A stretch of DNA of 64,000 nt from Gavia stellata (lineage: Eukaryota > Chordata > Aves > Gaviiformes > Gaviidae): contig NC_082602.1 in NCBI RefSeq assembly GCF_030936135.1, forward strand, positions 29,391,965 to 29,455,964, given 5' to 3'. Below, piece by piece: positions 42,701 through 56,400 of the stretch. Made by a program: the position numbers and the translations under genes. The notes under the pieces are model-generated. The model had not been told where the DNA came from, ran no database searches, and saw nothing but the letters and a program-made list of their open reading frames with translations. The number at the start of each line of letters is the position of its first letter. Within the stretch, counting starts at the first letter, position 1.

Positions 42701-45392
42701 GACACATGGCTTTACGGAGGGTGAAAAGACTGCAGTACTGTGTAAATCAGCGAAGTATTTCTGCCCAATCGAGTCCCCAAAAAAGGAAACGCTTTACCTG
42801 TTGTGTGGATTTTTTGCAATGTATTTAGCAGGAAATGTACAGAGAGAGGGTTTCATTGACATGGCAGACAGGGAGAAACGCTGTGAGGTCCAGAAAGTGT
42901 AACAGGGCCGGATGTACGTCTGAGGACCCACTCTCCAAAAATGCAATGCTGTGTTAGCTTACTATCAGTCTGGTTTCACTTGTTAAGTGGTTTTTTTTTA
43001 ATGCTAAACTACAGTCTGACCCCAAAAGAACAGCCCCGGCTATTATCTGTCCTCCCTGCTCTAGATGTCATCTCTCCTACTCCACAGAAGGGTGTCTATA
43101 CAGCAGCCCCCAGGCACTGCAGGAGCCCACGGGCAGGCAGCACAGGCAGAGATCTCCATTTGCTGCATCATCTGCAGCACAGAGACCTGCCTAACTAGAA
43201 CTGGCCGAGGCCAGTGACTCTCCAGCAGCACCTGGCAGTTGTGTCAAAGGAGGGAACAAAACCTCCATAACTAATGGGAGAAGTGTCCCTCATGCAGAAA
43301 AGTTTCTTCTTGGTCCTGCTTGTAATCCATTTATGGCCTGAATCATAAGACTTGTCATCTGCATAATCTTTCCAGGACTAAAATAAAAGTCATCCACATG
43401 CCCAGGAGAAGAAAACTCACCCTACAATAAACACGAAAGGCATCTTTACATGCCTGAAAGTATTCTGCTGGGATAAGCAACTGCTGCCTCTGAAATTCAA
43501 ATCTCAAGGTGTGTGATCAATGTCACGCAGCACCTTAGCACTCAAATCAACCTCCCAAGACATCGTCTGTCCCCTGATGTTGCAGATAATGCATCATATA
43601 ATAACTTTAATAAACTTCATCTCAAAAGCAGCGAAATTTTTCCACTCCCAATACCCCCCCACAGAAAAGGTGGAATTTGATTGCTTTAATGGTTAACAAC
43701 CCTCCTCTAATTTCCAGCTGAAATTTGTGCAAAGCCAGTTCATACCCAATTGCTTTTGTGCCAGCAACATCTCTAGCTAAGCAGTTGTCTGGACCAGAGC
43801 GCAGAAGTCCTGATCCACCGATTTCATTGCAGTTATCGCCCTCACTTTCAAAACCCTACCTAAAGTTGGTCATTTCTTGGCCTTTTCAGGTTGAAAGTTT
43901 ATTAAAACATGATACAGCTCTAATTATTTTTAAAAGGAAATAAAAAAGAGGAGATGAACATGCAAGGAACAACCCTACTAATTCCATCAGTGTTATACTG
44001 AATAAATATGCAAATTGGAGAAAAGCAATTGCTTCAGCCTTCATAGTGTTCTCTGCATGTAGGTAGGTGCCTGTAAACACACTCACCCATATTCTTCCTG
44101 TGCCCAAGGTAAGTTTTAATTTCCCACAACCACCAGATAGCTAGAGGCCTTGTGTTAAATAACAGATGCTGTTACCACCTCATCCCATTATTACTGGCCA
44201 GTGCCTACAGGTTCCCACAGCACTGGTCCAGTCAGGTGGAGCCATCTCAGCGCTGCGTATAAATTTGCAAAGTTAAAACATGTTCTGCATCTTCTCCCTA
44301 TCCAGATCAAATATCCCGTGGCCGGATAGTTTGGTTTCTCAAGCACTTTTTTCTCCTAAGACCTCTCTAGCTCCTGAGGGGCCCTGCTCGCCCTTCTGTG
44401 AGGGACGTGCGGCTCCCATACTGATGTGGTGGCAGGAGCCAGCGGGACTGTAGCCTCTTTGGTGACTCCATCAGAAGAGGGCCCCGGGCAGGCGGTGTCT
44501 TCACCCTGCCCTTGCTCCAGCCCTGCTCATTTCCGCACGACCACAGTCCCCGAGAGGCTCTTTAAAAGCGAGCAGTACGCAGAATTAAAAGGTTTTGTCC
44601 CCAAACCCACACAAAGTTAGTTGTGTGAGTAATTTTACACCTGTAAGCAATATTGCTGATTTCAAAGGGAACTTTTAAGCCTTTCAAGCATATTTTAGAC
44701 AACTTCTGAGTTTTAGAATGAATTAAAAATATAATTAAAATACAGACTTTTTTGCATATAAAGGACAACTATCACCCAGTGCTTCTGTAACTTCAAACGG
44801 CTGGTCAGAACCGCTCAGACGTAAGCAAACCAGCCCCGAAACCAAGAAACCAGTAACTTTGGGTGGGGAACCAAGACAGAGATGATTTCAGCTGCAAAGC
44901 AGAACAATTACAGAAAGCCAAAAAAGAAAGGACAGCTTTTGCCAAAATGAGATTTGCATTTCGTGCAGCTTTTTTTAGCCAGGGCTGCTTTCGCCCCGTG
45001 GATGGCTCCTCCTCAGCAGCACAAGCCATCTGGAGAAGCCTTCTGCTGCCTTTCAGCCCTAAAGACTTTAAATTTCTCAAAATTCTATCCCAGAACAGGT
45101 CTTTTTTGGGGTTTTGGGTGGGTTTTTGTAGTCATTGTTCCCACACACACCACATTTTATTCCCCACCACCACCTCAGCTCTGCACCGGGCCCTGCAGAG
45201 TTCATCTCCTCATGTCAGACCCCGCCCGCCACGGCCTTTCAGAGATAAACGCTCCCCGGAGGATGCCTCGCCGGGGACGAGCGGCGTTGCCCACCCCGCA
45301 CTGCAGGTAGAGCCGCGGCCGAGGCGCGGAGAGTTGGGCCGGGGACAACAATGGAGGGCGGCCGGAGCGGAGGACACGGGCGGCGCCGCCGG

Positions 45393-45467
45393 CCCTCGGC
45401 CAAGTTTGAAGCCGGGGGCGGCCGCCGCCCCTCCTCACCCTCCCCCGGCTTCAAACTTGGCCGAGGG
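45393..45467. repeat. Perfect 26-bp inverted repeat in CpG-island promoter
   Basis: The arm 45,393-45,418 (CCCTCGGCCAAGTTTGAAGC and six more bases) is the exact reverse complement of 45,442-45,467, separated by 23 GC-rich bases. Each arm contains TTTGAA, on opposite strands. Confidence 0.97.
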
Positions 45468-45676
45468 GCAGCGAGGGAATGGCGGCGGGCGAGTCCCCGC
45501 TCGCTGCCAGATAGTGAGCCGCGGCGGGCGGGCGGGCGCGGGGGGAGGAGCCCAGGTGTCCCTTCCTGCCACATAGTGCGCCGCCCCTTTCCCCGCCCGC
45601 CCGCCGCGGTGGTGGTGGGGCTCCCGCCACCGGCGAGGAGGGATGGACTGAAGCACAAAGGCGCGGGCCCGCTGAG
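45468..45676 (+). other. ADD3: Candidate ADD3 exon 1 (5' UTR), donor at 45,676
   Basis: GGCCCGCTGAG is followed by GTAACG, the most convincing plus-strand donor in the island. ADD3 is known to begin with non-coding exon(s) before a long intron, which fits the absence of coding sequence downstream. The 5' boundary is arbitrary, and another donor could be used. Confidence 0.4.
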
Positions 45677-48600
45677 GTAACGCTCCTGCGGTGTGGGGAG
45701 AGGAGGAGGGGGGGGGATCCTCTCCTTTCCCGCCGAACGCGGGCGGTAACGGCTGTTGCGGGTCTGTGGCCGAACCGTTGCCGCCGTTGGGGAAGGCGGG
45801 GGCGGGAGGGGGGGCGCGGCTGGAGGCCTGGCGCGCTCCCCCCGTTCCCTCAGCCGCCTCACGGCTGCGAGGCTAGCGCGGGGCCGCGGCTGCCAGCGGG
45901 CTGAGGCGGGGGGGGGGACCGCGGTCGCCGTAGGGCTAAGGGGGAACTTCTCCGTGGGTGTGCGCCAGCTCCGGCCGACGGAGATGCTGCAGTGCTGTCT
46001 TTCTGCCTCAGCGCTGAGCTGAAAAGGACAGGGCTTTAAATAATGCGCCGCTGCTCGGGAACTCTGCTGATCAAATAAAAGCTTGAAAGTAATTATTGTC
46101 ATTATGGACTGTCCTTGGTCCATCGCAAGGCTCCGGAGTCCCTACGAGCCTCAGAAAACTTCTTAAAATTTATATTCTGTAGTCTTTTTGTATGTTTAAT
46201 CGCGCACGGCTCCACCTTTGCCGTCGATAATGGTGCGGGGAGCCCGGGAATGCGATTTCCAAGTGCGGGCACACGTATTCTGGTCACGGCAGCGCGTACC
46301 TACCGGCGCGACCGGCATCTGCCCTGCGCCGCTCGCTTCTGGGGCGTTCGCGGTGGTCACGCAGCGCCGTGTGTTGTTAACAGTTTGGGATTATTTTCAT
46401 TATGTGTTTGTATCAGCGAGGACAAAATTCAAGATTGCTGCCTTGAACTTTAGGCTCCACAAATGAGGATTACGGTGGGCCTTTTGGGAGTTTCTTCCTC
46501 AGTTTTGGTCTCACCCCAAGACAATTTTCATCTCGCATTAAAAAGCTTATTTAGGAATTCAGAGCGCATTTATCAGTCGGTGTTCGTCCTGGACTTCAGG
46601 GCAGGCAGGCAGGGTCTGCGTGGCCGAATGATGCGATTTTTAGCAGGGAAGCCTTGGACTGGCTCTGTAAGAAGGATAGAGCATGCCTCAAAAGCAACAA
46701 CTGCCGCAGCCAGTCATGGAGGTGGGTTGCTTCTGTCTTCTCAGCATCGTTATGTTACAGGCGGGTTGAGGCTGAATCTGCTTGTTTTCATTCACAGTTC
46801 CTGGACTCGGGTGTGGAGGGTAGTGATGTGATACCGAGCAGAGGAAAAATGTGTAGGTTTATGCCTCATCTGTGTGGTGCCACTATGTGGAGGAGCTAAG
46901 CTTTAAAACAAATAGATAAAATCAATGGCAATGAATGTCTGGGCAAAAAATAACTGGCTAAGGGTTATAAAAGCATGAATGTATGAAATTGCTGAATTAT
47001 TAATTGTGTGGGAGAGGTTGTTGCTTAAATCAGTTTTGGTAGCAGAGGAATGAAGCTGATAATTGCGACCTCAGCCTTTAAGAAAGGTCTTTGGCGTGCC
47101 TGGGGCAACTTCAGGCTGTCTCACCTGCCTCCTGGTCCAGTTGCTGGTGACTAGAATCAAGCAGCGGTGTGGTGGATGTACGTCTGTGTGTGATCTGCTG
47201 GGAACGGGCAGTGGTGGCTTTGGGGGAGAGTGGCGTGAGCCAAATCAGTTCTGTGTGTGGCTGCTTTGGCAGCAGATCTGCTGTGAAAGGCTTGCTTTTG
47301 CCTCCCTGGCAGGGTTTGTCGGCACATCTCTTGTATCGGGGGGGGGTCTCTGGTCTGCACGGCCCGTCACGTAAGTGGCCTGGCTGGAAACGGCGTGTGA
47401 ACTCCTTGTGGCAGCCTCCTTGGTGGCATACAGTACTTACAGGGAAAGAAGCTGTGAACTCTGGGAACGCCATGGGCTCTTTGGCTCTTATCAGACAAGC
47501 TCCTCAACAAGCTCCTTACGCCTTTGAGTAAGGAGCACATGTGCTCCTCAATGAAACAAAATTATAATTGTCTGATTAATAGTGTATAGCGGTTTTAACT
47601 TTAGAAATTTTCACATTAACACTTTTAGTGATACCCACATTATTTTTCAGAAGACATTATTGCTTGCATTTAGTTTTTGCTGGGAGAAGGTGAAGCCCTA
47701 AGCAGGGAGGAAAGGGTGGGCTATTTAGGGGCTGAGTGTTTAATGGTCGAGGTTAGTGCATGATGATGATGATGATTAAGCACGTCCTTAATTCTTGACC
47801 AATAGATGGAGTGCTGCTACGCTTTAGGATATCTGGGGATTTAATGGTCTCTTGGTTAAATCAGTCATTATCCTTGACTCTTGCCTGAGGATTGAGGCGG
47901 CTGACATTTTTATTTACAGAAATTATGACTTTAGGGTGGTGCAGTTAGGCTGTTGTGTACACCATGATCACCTAACCTGAAGAGGAGGTCCAGGTGGTGC
48001 CTCTCAGGCCAGAGACTTCACATTGCTTTTAGAAGGGGTGGACTTGAGCGATCTGGGTGAATGGGGATGTTTCATTGTCAGTCAGTGAGGTGTACTGCAG
48101 CTCTTCTGTTGACCCTTTGCTGGTTATGAAATGAGCATCGGTTGTTTGACAGGGCTGGATGAACCGAGCTGGGTTCAGTGTAACTCTGCTGGAACTGCCC
48201 CTGTTGCATGTGATGTTAGAGGTGACATTGCACGTGGGCCTGCCTGCTTTTGTTCAGCTCAACTTGTTACAGGACAAATGACCTGACATAAGACATTATT
48301 TGCTGTGAAAATCTTCAGAAATTAACATGTAAGAGACCAAAAATGACAAATATTTTAAGACAGGCCAGTGTTAGTTTGTTTCCTTTTGTAAGTGGAATGT
48401 TTTGCAGATCAGAAACTGAAATGAAAGAAGGCAGAAGGCTGCTAGTTTTTCCCTTGTTAAAATCATTGTTGCTAGTTAAAACAGCAACAAATGTCCTTGC
48501 CACACTGTGGATGGTGTTGGAATGATAATGCTTTAACAAAACAATTTTCATTTAGGAGAATAACTTGTGTGACTTTGAACTGGTACATAAAATTGCCTTT

Positions 48601-48886
48601 GCTAGATTTTTTTAAACTGGATAAAAATTTTTGGTTTTTTAAAAAATATCCTGTAACTATAGCAGCCATAGCAACCTCTGGCTATTATTTCCCCTGTAAA
48701 TCAATTTTGCATTTTTGTAGCACTGCTGTTTCAAAAACTGAGTCAGTCATTGCTTTGGTATTGACTTAGAAGAATGCAATCTATATTACTTTGCTTCCCA
48801 TTACATCACAGGCTTTTCTTCAAGCTATGTTTTGAAATGCTGGTTGCTGTATGAGAGATGGTGGTGTGGCTTCTGGTAGGGTTCTT

Positions 48887-48900
48887 GGGGGGGGGGGGGG
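48887..48900. repeat. Poly-G run (14 G)
   Basis: An uninterrupted run of 14 G in the putative ADD3 intron. Length is likely polymorphic and uncertain in assembly. Confidence 0.95.
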
Positions 48901-50273
48901 TGGGCGGGATGGATAGTTGTCTTTTGTGTAGCCTTTTTTGGCAGATGAAGATGCATAAAAGCTACTTGACCCTTAGGGAACAAGCAGTAACTTACTGTGT
49001 GTTAACGTTAGATCTGTTTGCCACAGAGTCTACTCTGCTTCCTATATTAACTTTGAGTCACTTCGCATATGGGGAAACACTTGTTTTTTCTTCTGTATTC
49101 AAGATAACACAAGTCATTGCACATCATCGCAAATGAGATTTTGAGGGTTTTTTTTAAGACATCCTAGCAAGTACATGGCTGTTTTGTGGATAATTTGTCG
49201 TCTTGATTATTAGTTAAGACAAATCAATTTTAATAAATTTGGTTAGATAAGAAGGTATCTTTAGTTATGGCATGCTCTAGACTATGGGGGCGGGGGTGTC
49301 ACTTCAGAATCATCAGTAAACTGGAAAATGTTTACTACTAAAAAGTTGAGATTTTCTTCAGATTCATTGAAAAGTTAGATAGTGAAAGAAGGCTTGAGAG
49401 CTTCAAACCTCGCTATGAGAATGATGGCTTCTAGTTGTTTATTTCCCCCCTAGATCTTCACAGTTTGGTAAATGTGATGTAGATACCTATTTAGTTAGGA
49501 CTCTGGGAGCACATTAAATGTAGTATGTGTCTTATGGTAGTAATGTAAATTCTGCTTGACAAGGATGCAATCAGCTGGTACAAAGTGCTAATTAAGGAAA
49601 TATTATAATAGCCTCATTCATTGTTGTAGTCTCAAACTCTTCTGGTCTTGGCTAGGAAGAAACTCTTGCCTTGTATTGTTTAATGTGTTTAAATCCTAGT
49701 GACATCAAAACAACAGGTAGTTTTCATGCGAGTTAGCAGGTTGAGGTGAAGATCAGTAAATTGCAAACTGGTGTGAGAGCTCCAGCTTGTTTTGTAGATT
49801 TTCATGTTGTGTTTTCTTGACCTGCAGCAGCTGACAGCTGGTAAATGCCTTTCCCTTTGTGCAGCCAGAACCTCCTGAAGTTACTTCTCCAGCTGAAGTA
49901 CATGGCAATCTTGAATACTTTAGAGTTGATGGCAGCTTGCTGATGCTGTTACTGTCACTGTGCTGCCCTGAATGAGTACCTAGCACAGTGTTGGTGTTAA
50001 TAGTAGCTAGCACTTCAGCCAAGGGCTAACTATCTGCTGTGTTGGCCAAAGTAAGAGGGTTCTGTTGAATTGCTTTGAAAATCTGTGCTTGTTATCTTAA
50101 TCTATATCTGTAATAATTGGTCTCAAGTTTTTTTTATTGTTGCATGTATTTGATTATTACATGATGTGGGGTTTTTTGTAGAAGACAAGCATTCCTGTGT
50201 ATGTCATCAATAGCAATTACACTAAATATGACATAGTTTAGAGGCCAGTTGGATCTGCATTTTGTATTTGCAG

Positions 50274-50350
50274 ATGCACAGTAAATGTCAGTTGTGGAAG
50301 CAGGGTGCCTACCACCCAACCAAGCATTCCTGTGCATGTCCTTCTGGATG
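50274..50350 (+). other. Exon-like segment (possible alternative 5' exon)
   Basis: The acceptor TTTTGTATTTGCAG and donor GGATG followed by GTAAGTAG bracket 77 bases that begin with ATG and stay open (MHSKCQLWKQGAYHPTKHS and beyond). It could be an alternative ADD3 5' exon or a chance pairing. It includes one copy of a local 20-bp repeat also found at 50,186. Confidence 0.3.
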
Positions 50351-53300
50351 GTAAGTAGAGTGCAAAATAGAAAAGCTCACTTACTCGATAAAGCTTGCTT
50401 TACTTGTTCTAATACAGTAAAAACAAGAAATGAAAAATATAACTTGAAATATATATTTTTTCCATTCCAAATGTGGGCTTGCTTTTATTGAAGAAATGCT
50501 TTTTGACAGCTCTAGAAGTCTTGACAGAATGCTGTGGAAGCAATTTGGTACTGAAATTGTCCATGTGATTCAAATAAATCATTTCTAGATCAATGAAAAT
50601 TATAAGTTGGCTGGGTTCAGAGGGATTGCTGATATTAACATACATTGTTTCATATAATCCAGTATCCCAGTACTTTCATAGCAACCTGTATGACATTTTA
50701 GTCTTTGTGGATTTATATACAAAAACCCCTCTATTTATGGAGAGCATCAGTAGGGCCACAAAGTCAAGTATATGAACACTGGGTAGTGCTTTCCAAAGAA
50801 AATATCCTGGATTTAAAAATGAAAATTTAACTATAGCATTGGAAAGTAAACTTATGAGCTCTTGTGTCAGGAAGAGCAGAAGTGCTTTGGCTCAGATGCT
50901 TCAGATCTAGCAGACATTTAGTGGAGGTAACCTTCAGCCTAATGTATGAAAAATGAGGTGAAATTGAAAATAGGATTCTGGGACGGAAACAGCAGACAAT
51001 ACTAGGCAGTGCATCCAGTTCTGTCTAGAACTGAATACAATGACACAAAAGTAGTGACCTCGCACGTACCTTGTGTTTTCCTGACTCAGATACACAACCA
51101 TTTTTAGGAGTGCTAATGAATTGCTAATAATTTCTCCAGGCTTCTGGTTAATGCTAAAACAGGAGTAAAACACAATGTAAACCATCTGTCTTTTGATACA
51201 CGAATTATTGCTCCACATCAGACAACCTACTGTATTTGCTGTGCATCCTAAACCACCAAACCCAAACCAAAAACTTAATTCTTATAACATAAAAACTTTA
51301 TTTGGAGATTGCATGATAAAGTAGCCTGTGGAGGCTAAGATCAACTATTTTCTTATGATTGTTTTCAGCAGTATGATGGTGCTGAAATTTAGGGTGCAAG
51401 AAGCTGCGTATGAAATTAATGCCTGGCACTCCCATGTTAACTGAATACAACATTAGCCTTTCTGATGTAGTATTACTGCCATAATAAATGAATAACTAGT
51501 CAAATAGATATTTATGTTATCATGATTAAATTGTGATAGTGCCCACAACAAGCCCATCATCCTGTTTCAGATCTTGATTGCATATGAAGCATTGTACTAA
51601 ATACCCAGATAAGGAGTAATTGTCTTTGTAATGTTCACAGTTAATCTGTACAATTTCTGGCTTTCAATGGCAGCTGTCTTTAAATGCCTATTTATCTAAA
51701 AGTATATGCAAAGGTGGCAAAACTCTTCTGGTGACTCAATTTTTTTTTTTGACCCAGCTGTCAGGGTAGGAAGCAGATGTTCATGGCCTTTAATTCATTT
51801 ACTAAAGGGAAGCTGTTGTCTCTTAGGGCAAACCGTGTATTTTCACGCCAAAGGTTGTGTAATTTTCTTATTCCTAAAATTATTGAGGTTATAAAGAATC
51901 TGTGGGTATGTGTTGATTTTTTCTTTTTCCATTCCCATCGATGGACATAATACTGAATACAAATTAGATTTCTTACTGACGTGCTGATTGTTATGGATTG
52001 ACTATCCAGAGCTATTTGTCTTTGACGTATAGCTGACTTGGCATTCAAAGGACATGTGCATGTTCTGTGTTAAATGGCTTAAAGACTGGAGTGACACAGT
52101 TGGAGAGCTTGGTGGATACCTCTGCATGTGCATGATTTGGAACAAAACACTCTATCTTCTAAGACAAAGTGTCCAAAGTAGATTGCTCAGTTAAATTTTC
52201 ATAAATATTTTTATTGCAAAGATTTAATCCTGAGCAGCTGAGGAAGAAAAATGAAGTTGTGATATATGCTTTCATAATGGCTAGTGCAATGTTTTGTAAA
52301 GCAAAGTATGCCTGTAACCAGCGAAGCCCTCTTTGTATGTTTGGCTTGTTCCTTATCAAGCTGATCAAAATCATGGGTCTGGTATTGAGCAAAAAATAAG
52401 AAATGCGCAGAAGAACTTGCAAATACATTGAAATTTGTGGGGTTTTAAAATAAATAAAAAAAACAAAACCAGAAACCAAACCCTGTGGTCTGGCAGTCAG
52501 GTTCCTCCCTCCTTTTTTTACTCTGTTTCGAACTTTGTTTAAATAGTTTTGCAGCATGCAAAGAGATTGAATACATCTGTGTAGCGCTAGTATGAGTAAG
52601 TCTGTACTCAAAACCAGGTTAGTTTAAAAAAAAAAAAAAATCTTGACATGAATCCAGGTAGCTTCCTAGTTAAAACATATCAAATAACATAAAGCATGCA
52701 AACTCAAGACAACTCAGTTTAACTATATAAAACGTTTAAGCTGTAAAACATCAGGAGGGGTTTTTTTATAGGTGCCTGGATAATTTGCCCTTATGTGGCA
52801 GAGGGGCAGTGTGGGTTCCCTTTTTACATCAGATGTTTTCCTGTGAGTGAAGTACTTGGGGGGAAAAACTGAAATACTGCTTCCTCTTTATATGGTTGTT
52901 GCATACACGTTATGCTCTTTGTGTGTGTTTGCTCAAGCTTAGAAGTTTTTAAACAGCAGCACCCTAATTTTACGTGCCCTAAGACAACTCCTGGTTAAGG
53001 GCTAGATTTCAAAGACTGCTTAGTTCTTCTCAAGCACCGCACCATTCAAAATGGAAATTTTTGCTGTCTGGTCAGCATGAAATATTCTTTTTCTTGTCAT
53101 TCCTAATGTGAGTGCTTTATTGCGTGTCAATGCTTCTAATCAAATTGAGTGACTTTTAATGTATTGCCAGGTGGGATCCTGTGTCCTTTAAAATATTTTA
53201 AGTCTGAAAGTCTTCAATTGCCTGGATCTCAAGACACTGTCTCTTCAGCGATGGATCCAAAGTGGCCAATGGAGACCATTAAGTGTGGTAGGATGGCTTT

Positions 53301-53352
53301 GATACCAGAGAAGTATCATCCAGAAAGGGCAGTCAATGCTTCAGTCCTACTC

Positions 53353-53411
53353 TTTGTGAAATCTTTGCCTTGTGAAGCAAAGCATTTGGCAATCTTCAAA
53401 GATTTCACAAA
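53353..53411. repeat. Perfect 15-bp hairpin
   Basis: TTTGTGAAATCTTTG (53,353-53,367) and its exact reverse complement (53,397-53,411) flank a 29-base loop. It lies within a 112-codon plus-strand open frame for which I see no protein support. Confidence 0.9.
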
Positions 53412-56400
53412 CTCTCCTCACTTGGCAAACACGACACAACTTGGAGCAAAAGGGAGGGAGAGCTCTGAGTGGAGATGCAGGGGGTAGGCAAGGTGGGCAG
53501 GAGCCCAAGCTCACCCAGTGGTTCCAGTGCCAGCAGCTTTGGCTGCCTAGTCTTCTCCTATGGCTGGAAAAACAGACTGGCTAGCCCATATGTGTCTGCA
53601 GAGCAATGTGCATATGGGCAATCCTTTTCAAGAACCTCAGTTGCTATATGGCACTTGTCTCTAAGCTTGGGTCTGTGAACTGTTTCACAGGAGCCCACAA
53701 GACAGAACAAAGTATAATAGTCTTATTGTCCCAATACTTGTGTTAGAAGATCCTGTCTCTTCACTGGAAAAATTCTGTTTCCTTGTTGAAAAGGGTTGAA
53801 ATCCTCCCCTTTAGGGGGGAAAAATAGCGAGGCATCTGGTTTTTTTGAATTTTTCACTTCCTTTCCTATTAATATTGGCTAGTATGTTGCATAAGACTTT
53901 ACTGTATGTGCAATGTTGACTAAAAAGAATTAGCTAATGGTGGGAGTAAGAATAACAATGTCGTATTCATAACCTGGGTTAGCCTTTAACAAGAAAAAAT
54001 AGCTTGAGGTATACCATGTAATACTAGTGTCTGGCTACTATCAAACATGCTGCAAATGTACAGTAACAGGTATTGTGGGCAGTAAATTTATCTTTGTAGT
54101 AGAAACCTGATGTTGTTTCTATTCCCAGGGGGTAAGTCGAATTACATTATTACTGAGGCTGCGCTAACAGAGCTTTGCTTATAGTATACATACAGACAAG
54201 ACAGTTCTTCAGAGGGGTGACCTTTGCTGTGTTTTGGTTTCAGATTTCACAGGGACCTATTTCAAAGTTTTTAGCTTCAGTCCACACCCTGCTGGTAGTT
54301 GGCTATAAAACTCTTTGAAGAAAGTTTAAAAAAAGTCTGCCCTTTATTACTTTAATAAAGTTAGATAAAGGTCATTTGTTTACTCCTTTTGTAATACACA
54401 CTGCTGCCACTGTTACTTGTCAATATAACTGATAGTTCAAAGATGAAATTAAAGCTACAAAATTACTGTGCAAATGCATAGTGTAAGTAATTCTTTTTTT
54501 ATGACTCTTCTGTTTATTAGTTAACTTGAAGAATGTGTACTAGCATATATTTGTGCTGGGGAAACTATTATGATTGACATGGCATAATGCAGTGTACTCT
54601 CTCCAAGGTTATTCCACCCTCTCTCTAAAGTTTTTTTGGGTTACTCTCTGTCTCAAAACCAATTTAAAGAAACAAATTAAAGCCCTGTAGTCCTGTTTAA
54701 GAACCCAGTCAAATAAGAAGTCTGCATGTCACCGTTCCAATAAATATAATCACCTCTTTAATACAGTCACTCCCCTCTAGGACTCTGATTTCCGTCTGAT
54801 TAAAATATTTGGTTTGTATGTTACAACCAAGCTAAAGGGGATATCCTGCTCTTACCTCCTGGCCATGTGGTCCTGCCCCATCCTCTCAGCGAGCAGCAGG
54901 GCTTACCCAAGAACTTACACAGTTCACTGAATTGCAGCAGAATACCTCCTCTTTCCCCCTGTCTGCATTAACTCTCTTTAATAAGTTGGATTAGCTCAAG
55001 AGGTGGTTGAGTGAGCACTAGGGTGGGTGCAAGGTGTCGAAGGCAGCAGTGAGAACCTGCGGGGAAAGGGTGGGAATAGAGAGATGGGGGACTGTCATTG
55101 CTGAGCTTTGGGTTGACTCCAGCCCCTTAATCCTTTGGTGGTGACAGCTCTGCAGTGTGCTACCTGCAGTGCTGGGAGGCAATGCGAAAATCTAAATGGA
55201 AGGTGTTCGTGACTTGAGCATTCTGCAAGGGCACTTGTTTGTGGTAAAGTAAGAATGAAAAAGCCATTTTTCTAGGCTTTGACATGAGATGTAGCTGCCA
55301 CTAGGTTAGGAGGTTCCCCCTACCCTCCCGGTACTCTCAAAATCTGAGAGGGAAGGGTCATGTTTAAAGGGAGGCTCTGTGGGATAAATGCAACATTCTG
55401 GAGAAACTCTGCAGACTTTGAAATTATTTTGATTAAAATAATCTCAGCATGCTGGGCTGAGCTGCTCTTTGGCTCCCGTGTCACACACCCATATCGCAGC
55501 TCCGTGAGGCTGCCCATGAGTGACAGTCCTGGGTGGTGTGGAGGAGTCAGGTGCTTGGGGTTGCTTTCTAACAGCCTTCTTTCCTTGTCTCCAGAGCCTG
55601 CAGTATATGTGCACAGCACGAGACACACAACTAAATTTTCTATTGTAAAGTAAGATGGCTTTCACTGTTCAACAGTGTGTACCATTGCTCTTCTTATTTT
55701 TTGGTTCTAGTTCATAGTAATGTATAAGAAAAGGAGGTTAAATATTGAAATAGGAAAACTTCATTGTGTCAGGTAGACCACAGTGTCTGTATGTTCAGGA
55801 ATGAACAGCACAAATTATTTCTTTGGCGAGAGGAAAGGATGGGGTAGCACTGGGTTCTAGTAATGAACTTATGCATATGTTTACAAGACAACTTTATGTG
55901 TATAAAGAAGTAATACTTACATTGAGGAAAACGTAGACAAATAAGTTGTTTAGCATAGCTCAGCCTGCTGCCCAAAATGTTGGGTAACTATAACTTGCAG
56001 TCTCTTACATGCCTTTGAAAATGGTATTGCCTGTCTTCTCCTTCCATCCAGGTTCTCATCGGTTATATCATGTGTAAGAAAACCTAGTGTTGCTACCAAC
56101 AAATTTGGCAGAAGAATTGTTTTAGAAATGTAATGCTGAGTTTCCAACAGCAGAAAGCTGTTTGCTGTTTAAGTTGACTGAAATTGTTCCAGTTAGTCTC
56201 TGTGCAGGTGGTGAATGATACAAATTCACAGTGTGAATAGCTGTCCTGCAGATAGCACTTTACGGTCTTCAGTGCTGGGTCCTCCTAGCTTTTTCCTGGA
56301 CCTCTCTCTTTTTCCTTTTTTCTCTTTTCCTAGCTGCAATGAAGCATCGTCTTCAGAAGTTTGTATTTTCTTTGTTTGATGTGATATGCAGTCTTCGGTG

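Larger units (their letters stand above)
33931..45190. other. Intergenic region, distal half
   Basis: Apart from the candidate exons at 39.5-39.8 kb and a MIR-like fragment at 34.8 kb, I see no gene. Open frames of 100-150 codons here have no recognisable domain and no splice support. Confidence 0.6.
45200..46370 (+). promoter_or_regulatory. ADD3: CpG-island promoter, probably ADD3
   Basis: A dense CpG island, densest at 45,230-45,990, with many GGGCGG boxes and no TATA box. It is oriented away from XPNPEP1. In vertebrates ADD3 (gamma-adducin) is the divergent neighbour of XPNPEP1, so position and distance point to its promoter; no adducin coding sequence is present to prove it. The island contains a perfect 26-bp inverted repeat at 45,393-45,467. 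Several overlapping GC-driven frames of up to 294 codons on both strands are not called as genes. Confidence 0.68.

Noticed and set aside
44863..46123. Open frames of 237 (plus) and 294 (minus) codons across the ADD3-side CpG island.
   Set aside because: High GC removes stop codons in all frames. The translations are Pro/Arg/Gly/Ala-rich without domains, they overlap on both strands, and the palindromic repeat appears in both.
53149..53487. 112-codon plus-strand frame in the putative ADD3 intron.
   Set aside because: It contains the 15-bp inverted repeat, has no recognisable domain and shows no exon boundaries.
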